Assembly (NCBI GenBank): GCA_016776905.1
Contig: JADHSM010000006.1
Location: 62,001 to 126,000 of the forward strand
Length of the DNA stretch: 64,000 nucleotides
Source of the DNA: Planctomycetota bacterium
GTDB taxonomy: Bacteria > Planctomycetota > UBA8108 > UBA1146
Direction: 5' to 3'
The stretch's first letter is position 1. The number at the start of each line of letters is the position of its first letter. The translations under genes and the position numbers were made by a program. Below, one piece after another: positions 8,253 to 17,281 of the stretch. The notes under the pieces are model-generated. The model did no database searches, was not told the DNA's origin, and was given only the letters and a program-made list of their open reading frames with translations.

Positions 8253-8705
8253 AAATCACTCCTCCGCGCCGATCAATATTCATTTTTGATCGAAAATATT
8301 TGTCACACTCTAGAATAGCTAACTGAACATTGTTGACTCTTACGGAGTAGGAAAATCCTTAAGGTCATGTATGTCAGTTATGACTTGGGTCCAACTTATA
8401 CGGATCACTCGATAGGAATCAAACTGTTGAATACTATTTGACGTATTTGGGTCAAATGACTAGATTGTCATGTATGTCAGGTAAGACAGATGACTGAAAC
8501 AGTATTGTGGACCATGAAGTGCATTGTTTTATTCAGTCTAGGCTGGATCGGTAACTCTAGAGTTGACGATGTTTGATTTATTTTGTTGTGAGGAAAGGTC
8601 AAATAGACCGTTTTTTTTGTATATCTTTGGTATAGAAATTTCGGACTTAACTCAGTGGTACGTCTCTGAAGGTATCGATTTATTCATTAGGCTGGGGGAT
8701 CGATT
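8253..8705. other. 453-bp divergent spacer upstream of the MCO operon, with repeated motif
   Basis: This AT-rich spacer separates the MCO gene (minus) from the dehydrogenase (plus). TCATGTATGTCAG occurs twice, at 8365-8377 and 8468-8480, and TTGGGTC occurs at 8385-8391 and 8447-8453. Both long copies sit within a GTCAT...ATGAC inverted arrangement. These could be operators for copper- or metal-responsive control of the MCO genes. No RNA gene or reading frame is evident. Confidence 0.5.
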
Positions 8706-9692
8706 TTGAGAGCACTCAAGTTGAAGAGCGGAAATTTAGGATTGGATTCAGAGTTTACACCCATTTCCATGGGAGATTCTGAAGTCTTGATTCGCCCATT
8801 GCTTCTCGGAGTTTGCCGCACAGATTTGGAATTGATCAAAGGGTATTACCCATATCAAGGGGTCCTGGGCCACGAATTTGTAGGAGAGGTTGTCGAGGGG
8901 CCCGTGAAGTGGCTCGGTCGACGCGTTGTCGGAGAAATTAATGCCGTTTGCGGTCATTGTCTCCGGTGCCAAAAGGGAGAAGAGCGGCATTGCCAGAATC
9001 GGTCTGTATTAGGAATTCTGGGAAGAGATGGCTGCTTTGCGGATCGCTTTTATTTACCGGAAGAGAATCTACATGTAGTTCCCGATTCGGTTCCCGATGA
9101 ATCTGCTGTTTTCGTGGAGCCTCTTGCCGCTGCTTTTCGAGTGATCGAGCAATGTCCGCCCTTGAAAGATCAACGTTGGTTAGTCGTGGGGGATGGACGC
9201 CTAGGGCAGTTGGTGGCGAGAGTCGTTCAGTCTGCACTGAGTCAGTTTGATCGATTCGAATCGGTCACGGTTCTCGGTCGTCATGAGCGGAAATTGAAAC
9301 TTCTATCTTCATTAGGTCTCGATGTCACCACTGATGCTGACGAACTTCTTTCGCCAAATTTGCGTGGAGAAGGTTTTGACGTGGCGGTCGATTGCACCGG
9401 AAATGACTTGGGTTTTGATCTTGCCCGTAGAGCATTGAAGCCTTTGGGGACTTTGATCATGAAGAGTACTTATACCGGAGATCTCAGCTGCAATGCCTCT
9501 GCTCTGGTCGTGGATGAGATTCGCCTCTTGGGATCACGGTGCGGTCCTTTTGAGCCTGCTTTGGAGGCTTTGGCATCTGGAGCTGTCGATCCGAGAGATC
9601 TCGTTGATCTAGAGATGAATTTGGATCGATCCGTTGAAGCTCTGGATAAAGCCGGAGAGAGAGGCGTGATGAAAGTGCTGATTCGGCCTTGA
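8706..9692 (+). CDS. Zinc-dependent medium-chain dehydrogenase
   Basis: This 328-residue MDR-family enzyme has the catalytic-zinc GHEFVGEVVEG segment, the structural-zinc cysteines in NAVCGHCLRCQKGEERHC, the VEPLAAAFRV helix, and a Rossmann part (VVGDGRLGQLVARVVQ). It oxidises an alcohol or sugar hydroxyl using NAD(P). Substrate is unclear; the family includes alcohol, sorbitol, threonine and glucose dehydrogenases. It begins with TTG, supported by GGGGG about 7 bases upstream; the same GGGGGATCGATT leader precedes the TTG gene at 49486. It is divergent from the MCO operon, and the next gene is a cupin 79 bases on. Confidence 0.9.
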   Translation: MRALKLKSGNLGLDSEFTPISMGDSEVLIRPLLLGVCRTDLELIKGYYPYQGVLGHEFVGEVVEGPVKWLGRRVVGEINAVCGHCLRCQKGEERHCQNRSVLGILGRDGCFADRFYLPEENLHVVPDSVPDESAVFVEPLAAAFRVIEQCPPLKDQRWLVVGDGRLGQLVARVVQSALSQFDRFESVTVLGRHERKLKLLSSLGLDVTTDADELLSPNLRGEGFDVAVDCTGNDLGFDLARRALKPLGTLIMKSTYTGDLSCNASALVVDEIRLLGSRCGPFEPALEALASGAVDPRDLVDLEMNLDRSVEALDKAGERGVMKVLIRP

Positions 9693-9771
9693 ATATCGGC
9701 AAAATTGGACGGTTTTTACGAAACATCGGAAACTTCTCCAGACCCTGATATCAGGGGGGAGGAGTTCTGAA

Positions 9772-10353
9772 ATGAAGTTTCGTTCTTGGAGCCGTAAAGA
9801 TGCGAATGAAGAAGTTCATTCCCCCAGTAGGGTTGTCGAATTATGGGAAGTTTCTCTTCAACATGGAGAAGAAACACCGACCCATCAGCACGAATCTCGA
9901 GAAGAACTTCTGATTGCCCTTGAGGGGCGTGGAGAAGTTCAAAAAGAGAACGGCGCTCTCGAATTGTTTCCGGGTCACGTGGTCGTCGTACCGGCTGGAA
10001 CTCCCTTCTCCTTATTGAATCGCTCGGGGCTTCCGATGCGTGGTCTTCTGGTGGCGATCCATCGTCCCGGATTAGTGGTTCCAGCGGCGCAAGAGCGTGT
10101 CACTGCGGGGGAATTAGAGGATATGATCGAGAATATTCCTGCTCGACTGGGGCGTGCTCAGGCTTTACAGGCAATTATCACATTATTTGACCTCGCAGGT
10201 CATTTATCAGAACAAATCGAATCAGCGATCGGTCTCAATACGGAGACGGGGCTGCGTACGCTCGAAGCGATTGAGGATCAGGTGATGGGGGCCGTCGTCC
10301 GCATTTCTAGAGCCTATTTTCCGGGTGTTGATCTCCAGCCTCCAAGGTTTTAG
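9772..10353 (+). CDS. Cupin-domain protein with altered second motif
   Basis: This 193-residue protein has a single cupin barrel (about residues 20-100) and a helical C-terminal part (105-190). Motif 1 keeps His38, His40 and Glu44/45 (THQHESREE). In motif 2 (PGHVVVVPAGTPFSLLN) the usual metal His is replaced by Phe79, although His69 lies nearby. It may bind metal differently or act as a sensor rather than an enzyme. GGAGGAG precedes the ATG. It follows the dehydrogenase in the same direction, possibly one transcript. No specific function is recognised. Confidence 0.85.
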   Translation: MKFRSWSRKDANEEVHSPSRVVELWEVSLQHGEETPTHQHESREELLIALEGRGEVQKENGALELFPGHVVVVPAGTPFSLLNRSGLPMRGLLVAIHRPGLVVPAAQERVTAGELEDMIENIPARLGRAQALQAIITLFDLAGHLSEQIESAIGLNTETGLRTLEAIEDQVMGAVVRISRAYFPGVDLQPPRF

Positions 10354-10685
10354 CGGTCTCAACGCTCTTGGACCTCCTGCATTGACCTCATTCCGGGTTC
10401 TTTCTAGAAGGTTCTGTCCCCAATTATGACCCGAAATGGGTCCATCCCCTGCTTTGACAGAGCCCCATCCTCGGTGCACTATATAAGCCTGAGACGAAGT
10501 CTGTCCTCGGGGATCTGATTCGTCTCTCAATCCCGATTTCCCAAGAGCCGGGATCTGAGAAGAAGTTGTGGTGCAAAACCGAATCCTTGCTCTTTGAAGT
10601 GAGGATCCAGGACTTGCTGTGGTTTTCTTTCCACACTATTTCTCAGTGGGCATTTGGGTATTGGAAAGAAAGAGAGCCCTGAAAA
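10354..10685. other. 332-bp spacer between the cupin and lipoprotein genes
   Basis: No convincing gene is present. GACCC (10429-10433) and GGGTC (10438-10442) form a small hairpin. A TTGACA-like hexamer about 20 bases before TATATA near 10480 is a weak promoter candidate. A CTCTTTGAAG stretch near 10590 resembles boxA but lacks a stable RNA downstream. Confidence 0.3.
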
Positions 10686-11360
10686 GTGTCGTTTGGATTT
10701 CGCCGGTATATGGGAGAGCCTAATTATGGGAGGAATTCCCAGCGACGAGAGATCAGGAGTTCTCGACTTTCTGAAGGGGAGCTGAGTGGGGGCGGTTTTT
10801 GTTTAGATTTTGTTGAAGGATCTCTTTCGAAAACCCACAGTGTCAAAATCTTCCGTGGCAGTGTCAAAACCTTCCGTGGCAGTGTCAAAACCTTCCGTGG
10901 CAGTGTGGAAACCTTCCGTGGCAGTGTGAAATCCTTCCGCGGCTGTGTGGAAACCTTCGGTGGGACGTGCTGTCTTGCGGTGTGCATCGTCGCGATGCTT
11001 TTGTTGGGAGGCTGTTCTTCCACCGGAAACAGTTCCGGTTACGGAGCCTCTTTTTCAGGAAGAGCGGGGTATTCCCCTGTGAATCACGCGCGAGAGCAAC
11101 TGGAATGGATCCAGCGAAACGGGAAATCATTGTCTGAGGCGGAGTTGTATTATGCCCAAAATACTCCTTGGAGTGGGCAGTCTCTGACCTCGGGACAGCG
11201 GCGACGCTGGATTGCGACCAACACGGATGGGATCAGGCAGAGATCTGCTGAGGAAGCAGCCTCTTCTCGGCAACGATTGCTGGAAAGACCCCGAGTGATG
11301 GATTCCGCGAGGGATCGTTGGCAGGAAGAAAATAGAGGTCAAGCGGGAGGTTCCCCCTGA
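10686..11360 (+). CDS. Probable lipoprotein with 21-bp in-frame repeats near its start
   Basis: The frame codes for 224 residues. A hydrophobic run ending in a lipobox (AMLLLGGCSS) lies near residue 107, so the mature protein should be a lipoprotein of about 115 residues rich in Gln, Arg and Ser. Before it lie six copies of a 7-residue unit (VKTFRGS type). The true start is uncertain: GTG at 10686, or a GTG inside the repeats such as 10927, which would give a normal signal peptide length (MKSFRG...LLLGGC). No start has a good ribosome site. No family is recognised. The next gene is recA, with 175 bases between. Confidence 0.6.
   Translation: MSFGFRRYMGEPNYGRNSQRREIRSSRLSEGELSGGGFCLDFVEGSLSKTHSVKIFRGSVKTFRGSVKTFRGSVETFRGSVKSFRGCVETFGGTCCLAVCIVAMLLLGGCSSTGNSSGYGASFSGRAGYSPVNHAREQLEWIQRNGKSLSEAELYYAQNTPWSGQSLTSGQRRRWIATNTDGIRQRSAEEAASSRQRLLERPRVMDSARDRWQEENRGQAGGSP
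10839..10964 (+). repeat. Six tandem copies of a 21-bp unit
   Basis: The unit AGTGTCAAAACCTTCCGTGGC repeats six times with few changes, exactly in frame (7 codons). Three central copies are nearly identical. It lies across the possible start region of the lipoprotein gene, so copy number could change the start or signal peptide. Confidence 0.95.
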
Positions 11361-11535
11361 TCTAAAGACTGATTTGAGTGTGTGAGTGAGGCACGGCTTC
11401 GGACTCGCATTCAATCTGAACAAAATTGAGTATTAGGTATTCAGGAAGTGGGACGAGAGTCCCGGCGAAATATGAGACCCAGAGGAATCCTATGAGATTT
11501 CTATTCGGTCTCTTGAAAGATAGAGAGAGGAAAAT

Positions 11536-12654
11536 ATGCCAGAATCACGTAAGGGGAAGGCCGCTGCTGCCAAGGGAAAGCGTGGAGCAGATGCTGCCGT
11601 GCCCTCCATTGAGGGACTCGATGGTCAAAAGAAACAAGCTTTAGACTTTGCACTCCAACAGATCCACAAGAAGTGTGGTCAGGGTGCGATTATGAAATTG
11701 GGTGACGAGAAATCGCGTCAGGTAGATGTGATCCCAACAGGAGCACTCTCTCTCGACAAAGCACTCGGAATTGGCGGCTTGCCGCGCGCTCGTGTGGTTG
11801 AAGTCTACGGTCCTGAATCATCCGGTAAAACAACTCTGACATTGCATGCCATCGCCAATGCCCAGAAGACCGGCGGAGTTGCCGCTTTCATCGATGCTGA
11901 GCACGCTCTCGATCCCACCTATGCTGAAAAACTGGGAGTGGATCTCGAAAATCTGCTCGTCTCGCAGCCTGACAGCGGCGAACAAGCGTTGGAGATTACG
12001 GAGATGCTCGTCTCTTCTGGAGCCGTCGATATTGTGGTGATCGACTCTGTTGCAGCTCTTGTCCCGCGTGCCGAATTGGAAGGCAATATGGGAGATGCCC
12101 ATGTTGGACTTCAGGCTCGTTTGATGAGTCAAGCTCTGCGCAAGTTGACCGGTGTGATCCATCGCTCGAAAACAACAGTGGTTTTCATCAATCAGATTCG
12201 CGAGAAGATCGGTGTCATGTTTGGCAGTCCTGAGACCACCAGCGGTGGACGGGCTCTCAAGTTTTATTCTTCTGTAAGGATCGATATTCGTCGAATAGGT
12301 GCGATTAAGAGTGATGGCGAAGTGAGCGGGAACCGAACCGTCGCGAAAGTCGTCAAGAATAAGATGGCTCCTCCATTTAGGAGGGCTGAATTCGACATCA
12401 TTTTCAACATGGGAATCTCTTATCATGGGGATCTCCTCGATTTGGGTGTCGAAGAGGAACTCGTGAAGAGAGCGGGAACCTGGTACTCCATCGGTGAAGA
12501 GCGTATCGGCCAAGGACGTGAAAAAGCCGTTCAGTTCCTCTGCGATCATCCGGAAATGACGCTTCAGTTAGATGCCGAATTGCGTCGCAGGATTTTCCCT
12601 GAAGTCGAGTCACCGGTTGAAGACTCTCATGCCGCTGAAAAAGTTGACGCGTAA
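11536..12654 (+). CDS. recA: RecA recombinase
   Basis: This 372-residue protein is RecA throughout. It carries the Walker A motif [12 protein letters not shown], the MAW-like [13 protein letters not shown] lead-in, the Walker [10 protein letters not shown], the L1 loop and LMSQALRKL, the [21 protein letters not shown]2 region, and a C-terminal domain. An extra Lys/Ala-rich N-terminal stretch of about 25 residues precedes the core. It performs homologous strand exchange and co-activates LexA cleavage. GAGAGG precedes the ATG. I see no clear LexA box in the upstream 175 bases. A weak CTTCG/CGAAG hairpin with a T-rich tail lies at 12667-12688. Confidence 0.98.
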   Translation: MPESRKGKAAAAKGKRGADAAVPSIEGLDGQKKQALDFALQQIHKKCGQGAIMKLGDEKSRQVDVIPTGALSLDKALGIGGLPRARVVEVYGPESSGKTTLTLHAIANAQKTGGVAAFIDAEHALDPTYAEKLGVDLENLLVSQPDSGEQALEITEMLVSSGAVDIVVIDSVAALVPRAELEGNMGDAHVGLQARLMSQALRKLTGVIHRSKTTVVFINQIREKIGVMFGSPETTSGGRALKFYSSVRIDIRRIGAIKSDGEVSGNRTVAKVVKNKMAPPFRRAEFDIIFNMGISYHGDLLDLGVEEELVKRAGTWYSIGEERIGQGREKAVQFLCDHPEMTLQLDAELRRRIFPEVESPVEDSHAAEKVDA

Positions 12655-12738
12655 GGCACGGGATCTTCGTCACGAAGCCTTGTTTTTGATGGTAGTGATT
12701 TTTGTGCGAACGAAATTGACGGAATGTGGAGATTGATG

Positions 12739-15700
12739 ATGTCACGACAGGCACCTTTGGAGTCAACAGGTCTTGATCAAATATCAGTACGAGGTCGTAT
12801 GGGCGAGCGTGGATCCATGCTCCTCATCGCACTGGCTGTATTGACTTTGCTCTCCATTATTGCGGTGACTTTTGTCGCACTGATGAGACTGGAGTTAAAA
12901 GCGACTGAGAACTTCAGAGACAAGAACCGTGCACATTTGTTGTCGAACTCGGCCGAGTCTGCCGTGATTTCCATGCTGAGGAGTCGTCCTTTTTGGGATA
13001 TGCCTAACCGCATGAATGACCGGAATGCCCCTTGGATCTACGGATTAGTCGGAGGTAACGGATTCAGCCGTGAAGGTGGATTACTTTCTCTGAAGGATGC
13101 GGAGAACGACGAAAGTTCTCTCTCTGCTCAACTGACAATCCCATCTTACGCATCTATGAACGGTCAATCAGGAGAAGATCGCTTTCATACGAAACTGATT
13201 GATACCGCCAGTCAGATTTATCTGAATGGCCGGCAGGATACCGTCGCGCAGATGTTGACCAATCTCGGCAAGGCGCTGGAAGCAGATTCTCGCTACGACA
13301 AGATCAACCCTCTCTGGACGGGGCCTAATAAAAGTGGTCGCCAAGTGAGCGGTGAAGAGATTATTCGCTTTAGGAATCGTCTCCCCGATCGAAGGTTCGC
13401 ATCCAAGTCGGAGTTGGCGGCTTTGATCGGAAGAGAAAACTTGGCAGTGATCAGTGATTTTGTCACAGCTTATGCCTATGAAAATCCATATACCCAGAGA
13501 TCTGGAGCGGCGCGGGAAGTCGTGAATACCTTCGGATCCGGGCCCGGACAGGGGCAGGGTGCTCAAGTCGGAACCACCGGAGTCAGCAGGAATGACCCTA
13601 GGGATATCCAGGCTCAGTTGGTCACAGGAGCAGCACCGCTCACATCGGAACCGCGCGCTCCGATCAATATCAATACGGCTTCTGAGCCAGTCCTTATTGC
13701 CGTACTGATGGGTTTGGGCGGGCGCAGAGCTTTCCCGTATATGCAGATTTCTAATCAGCAATTAGAAGCATCTAATACTGCGGCTATTGATCTAGGTGGC
13801 GGAACTCTAGCACCTGTTAAAGAAGAACTTTCGATTCAGCAGACTCCTGTTTGGGTTTACAGCAAACCATTCAGCCAAGAACAAGCCCGAGCGATTGCCA
13901 GATCCATCATTCAGCAAAGAAGAGAGCGAGGGCCCTTCAGGACTTGGACCTCTTCTCCCAACTCTGGTGAAATCGGGTTCGAGGACTTCGTCAATTCGTT
14001 GCCGAGTAATCTGTTTCCGAGCCCGGAAACGGCATTTGTGGTGAACCCTCAGAGCTCAAGCGCATCGAACTTCCGAGGCAACTTAACGAGCGCGCAGGGT
14101 TCCAAAGAACTTTGGGACCGTGGTGTGAAGCCGAGTGAGGCGGGCTTACGAAGACAGTTGAATCTTCCGTCTGATAGTGGGAATGCATGGTATTACGAAA
14201 TGATGCGTTCGATTCTCATCGCGAATGCCAATCCCAATACGCGTATCAACAAAATTAATCCCAATACGCCGGCATACCGTGCCGTGGATAAGTCCGGTTT
14301 GGTCAAACTGGCGGGACACGACGATTCGAGTACTCCAAATGCCGGCGATGTTCGCTTGGGGCACACCACTGAATTTTGTTTTGATAGCAAAGGTATTTTC
14401 GAAATCACTTCTCTGGCCCAGATCAAAGGAGCAGGCGAGACCAAGGAAGTCTTCTCTGAAGCGGTCTCTCGCAGTGTGGTCAAAGTTTTCGATGTATACC
14501 ACCACACGACTCAAGAACAATTTGAACAACCTTTCCGGGCTGTTCAGAAAACCAGCGTGAGTTCACGCGAGAATGTGACTTCGTGGCCCGATCCGATTGA
14601 TGCATTACAGCCGGAGTTTTACACAGGATCGAGGCAAGACGGCCGAGTTGAAATCTCTGGTAAGATCGATGCTGAGATTTCTGGAAGTAATCCCTCGACC
14701 CGAGACACACGTTGGTCGAACAACGCAACGTTGAGGTTGGCGCATACATTCCGGTTCCGCGACGAGGCGTCGACTCGACAATTACGGAATTTGCTTCGGG
14801 GATCCTCCAATCCAGAAGCCAAAATTCGAGAACTGGGTAAAGTTCTGGATGCGGATTACGCACAGAAGGGGAGTACCTATAAGAAGCGTTATTCCTCATA
14901 CACCTGGGGAGCTCAGGACAGTGCTTTGGAAGAAGAAGTGATCTCTGAGATCCTCATCGACGAAGTGGCCCAAAACTCTGATATTGTCCCGGATGGTTTG
15001 AATAGCAGTATGTTCCGGACGTCTGCGTTGGGGGGGCGATTCCTGAGACTTCCAGCCATGATCTTTAGGCAATCCCCGGCCGATCAGGGTGCCGTGAACC
15101 GTAACTACAATAATGACATCGGAAATTTACCTTACTACAACGGGGCGATTTCCTTTTGGATCAAGCTGGAATTTAACGGCGATGACCCGACATTCTCAGG
15201 TCTCATGGGTGCGACTCAGGTTCAAACGGCTGTCGGGCAGAATCCGAGTGATTCGGAAGGATCACAATTCTGGGTATGGAAAAACACCGAAGGTCAGTTG
15301 CGAGTGACGCGCATTTATTACCACCAAGCGTTTGCCAAAGGTTACACCGGTCAGGCCATTCCTCTCATCAGTAATGAAGATGAACAGTCTTCAAACGAAG
15401 AAGGCGCTGAGACGGATGAGCAAAAATACTGGGCAAGGACAGATACTGTTGTCAATGTCGAGAACTGGCGAGCACATGAATGGCACCATATTGCTATTTC
15501 TTACGACGACCAGTCTGCGACCAACAGGATTCGTGTTTTTGTCGATCACGAGAATGTGGATGCGGTCAACCATAACATTGGCGAGGGTATGTTCTGCGCA
15601 CTGAACGAAGAAGAGCCCAAAGACCAGATAATGATTGGTGGCTTTTATCGCGACCAAGCATTGGCCAATGAGGGCCTCTTCAAATTTGGGACAAACTTTA

Positions 15701-16281
15701 CTCGTCAGGGAACTCCAACAGCTCCGTCCATCAAGAGAGTTTTGGCGAATGCCACCATCGACGAGTTTCGGATTTATCTGGGTCAATACACTCAAGACGA
15801 TAGCCGTAAAGGCGGGTATTACACCGAACGACCGGCCAAGTACTCCAATGTCTTTATGGTGCCTTTCCCAGAAGGAATTCAAAAACGAAGATTACGGAAC
15901 ATGACCTGGTCGATGTATCCACCCAAGATGTACTCAGGCACGTCGGTGCAATGGGACGATGCGACGATGACCGTCGTCAATGTGGATGGTCAAAGTACCG
16001 ATCGTGAGTTGAGAGATCCCGGAGGGCGTGCGGGAGGAGCCGGCGATGGGGGTCGTAACAACAGCCAACTTGCAGGTAAATACCTCTTTGCCACAGGAAG
16101 TCAGGATTATGGATCCGATTTCAATCTGGGATTCTTAGGATATGAAGTTCAGATGAGAGCGGGAACGGCTTCTGGCGGCCCTCTTTCATCACGTGCCATG
16201 GTTTCACCTGCATTGGACGATTTAACCCTGACCGTTTATCTTCCCTCGGCCAGATACCTAATCTCGGAGGTTGTAGAATGA
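12739..16281 (+). CDS. GspK/PilX-like giant protein with LamG-type domain
   Basis: This protein has about 1180 residues. A GERGSMLLIALAVLTLLSII segment (about 22-45) resembles the prepilin-like membrane helix of PilX/GspK minor pseudopilins. A helix-hairpin-helix part follows, with NINTASEPVLIAVLMG (about 310-325) and a second RGPF segment (about 395), both as in GspK. A concanavalin/LamG-like region near 770-1020 includes AISFWIKLEF, WHHIAISYDD and ATIDEFRIYLG. GspK is usually about 330 residues, so the fusion is unusual. GGAG at 12728-12731 best fits the ATG at 12739; in-frame ATGs at 12724 and 12736 are alternatives. It leads an operon of secreted proteins and may sit at the tip of a pseudopilus or bind glycans. 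Confidence 0.85.
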   Translation: MSRQAPLESTGLDQISVRGRMGERGSMLLIALAVLTLLSIIAVTFVALMRLELKATENFRDKNRAHLLSNSAESAVISMLRSRPFWDMPNRMNDRNAPWIYGLVGGNGFSREGGLLSLKDAENDESSLSAQLTIPSYASMNGQSGEDRFHTKLIDTASQIYLNGRQDTVAQMLTNLGKALEADSRYDKINPLWTGPNKSGRQVSGEEIIRFRNRLPDRRFASKSELAALIGRENLAVISDFVTAYAYENPYTQRSGAAREVVNTFGSGPGQGQGAQVGTTGVSRNDPRDIQAQLVTGAAPLTSEPRAPININTASEPVLIAVLMGLGGRRAFPYMQISNQQLEASNTAAIDLGGGTLAPVKEELSIQQTPVWVYSKPFSQEQARAIARSIIQQRRERGPFRTWTSSPNSGEIGFEDFVNSLPSNLFPSPETAFVVNPQSSSASNFRGNLTSAQGSKELWDRGVKPSEAGLRRQLNLPSDSGNAWYYEMMRSILIANANPNTRINKINPNTPAYRAVDKSGLVKLAGHDDSSTPNAGDVRLGHTTEFCFDSKGIFEITSLAQIKGAGETKEVFSEAVSRSVVKVFDVYHHTTQEQFEQPFRAVQKTSVSSRENVTSWPDPIDALQPEFYTGSRQDGRVEISGKIDAEISGSNPSTRDTRWSNNATLRLAHTFRFRDEASTRQLRNLLRGSSNPEAKIRELGKVLDADYAQKGSTYKKRYSSYTWGAQDSALEEEVISEILIDEVAQNSDIVPDGLNSSMFRTSALGGRFLRLPAMIFRQSPADQGAVNRNYNNDIGNLPYYNGAISFWIKLEFNGDDPTFSGLMGATQVQTAVGQNPSDSEGSQFWVWKNTEGQLRVTRIYYHQAFAKGYTGQAIPLISNEDEQSSNEEGAETDEQKYWARTDTVVNVENWRAHEWHHIAISYDDQSATNRIRVFVDHENVDAVNHNIGEGMFCALNEEEPKDQIMIGGFYRDQALANEGLFKFGTNFTRQGTPTAPSIKRVLANATIDEFRIYLGQYTQDDSRKGGYYTERPAKYSNVFMVPFPEGIQKRRLRNMTWSMYPPKMYSGTSVQWDDATMTVVNVDGQSTDRELRDPGGRAGGAGDGGRNNSQLAGKYLFATGSQDYGSDFNLGFLGYEVQMRAGTASGGPLSSRAMVSPALDDLTLTVYLPSARYLISEVVE

Positions 16282-17264
16282 TTCACTCTCCTCTCATGAG
16301 ACGTTCTCTCAAGAGTACCGTCTGTCTTTTGACTCTCTCCGTTCTGATGCTGTTCACGGCAAATAATGAACTCTGCGCTCAAGGCGAAGGCAGAGGTCCC
16401 AACGGTGAGGATATGCGGCTCCTCGAGTTCATTCGAATTGACGTTTCAAAAGATGACAAAGGGCGTTATGAGCTCGACATTCAAGGCAAAGCGCTCAAGA
16501 TGCCGGGAGGAACCAAGGTTGATTTACTTTTGACCTGGCGTTCTCAGTTGATCGAGACGTTGACCGTCACTTTGCCGGTGAACAGAAAGTTTCGTGAGAC
16601 GTTCAAATTGAAAACTCTTGAACCTTCGTCACATAAGTACATGTTCCGTAGCGTTGTCGATCCCAAAAAACAAACTTCAAAAGTGCGGAAAGAACTCGAG
16701 AAAAATGACGAGCTGTTTCCGCCTGCAGCAGCACCTTGGACAGAGTTCCATTTCGACAAAGAATTTGTTATTGGATCTGCAGAAGAGATCGCTGCCGCAA
16801 AGAAGCTCATTCAGGATTATTTTGTGACCACTTATTCGGAGTTGGCAAAACTCGACGGTGTTGTTCGCAAAGGGATCGCTGATTGCACAGAGGGGTTGGA
16901 ATATCGCCTTTCGAGTGGTGATTTTGACGAGAAAGAGTGGCGTAAGTTCATGGACAAGAAGGTGATTTCTGTACTGGTGGACTACCAGGAGGAAATCGTT
17001 AAAGGCTTCAGTGATCCCAAATTCGTGGCCTACCGGTTGGCATTGTCTCACTTGAGAGATCTCTCAGTGGCTGTGGCAAAGAGAACCACCCATGAATCAG
17101 CCAAGTTGTATCGTGCAGAGGGGCTTTCCCCTTCGAATAGTGATTTGAAGCCAGAAAAACTGGACGTGAAGGTGAAATCCGGCAATCGGGTTCCCCGCAA
17201 TTCTGACTTGAATAATCTCGTTGAAAAGATCAATCAAATTATCGGATATGGAATCGAGGAGTGA
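16278..17264 (+). CDS. Secreted hypothetical protein, paralogue A
   Basis: This 328-residue protein has a signal peptide (about 1-35, ending near ELCAQ). A beta-rich part (about 45-130) contains a GKALKMPGGTKVDLLLTWRS segment, followed by a conserved APWTEFHFDKEFVIG motif and a long helical C-terminal half. It is clearly related to the next gene product along its whole length: GK...P.GT....WR, APW...F.IG, and SLY/KLY.G near the end all recur. ATG overlaps the previous stop by 4 bases, indicating translational coupling to the GspK-like protein. I recognise no known family. An envelope role linked to the giant protein is inferred from context. Confidence 0.85.
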   Translation: MIHSPLMRRSLKSTVCLLTLSVLMLFTANNELCAQGEGRGPNGEDMRLLEFIRIDVSKDDKGRYELDIQGKALKMPGGTKVDLLLTWRSQLIETLTVTLPVNRKFRETFKLKTLEPSSHKYMFRSVVDPKKQTSKVRKELEKNDELFPPAAAPWTEFHFDKEFVIGSAEEIAAAKKLIQDYFVTTYSELAKLDGVVRKGIADCTEGLEYRLSSGDFDEKEWRKFMDKKVISVLVDYQEEIVKGFSDPKFVAYRLALSHLRDLSVAVAKRTTHESAKLYRAEGLSPSNSDLKPEKLDVKVKSGNRVPRNSDLNNLVEKINQIIGYGIEE

Positions 17265-17281
17265 TGCTCTCTGGGGTAATC

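Noticed and set aside
11361-11535. SOS (LexA) box upstream of recA
   Set aside because: I looked for known LexA palindromes and found only unrelated small hairpins such as GGGAC/GTCCC.
11426-11644. 72-codon plus frame before and inside recA
   Set aside because: It overlaps the recA start in another frame and has no recognisable content.
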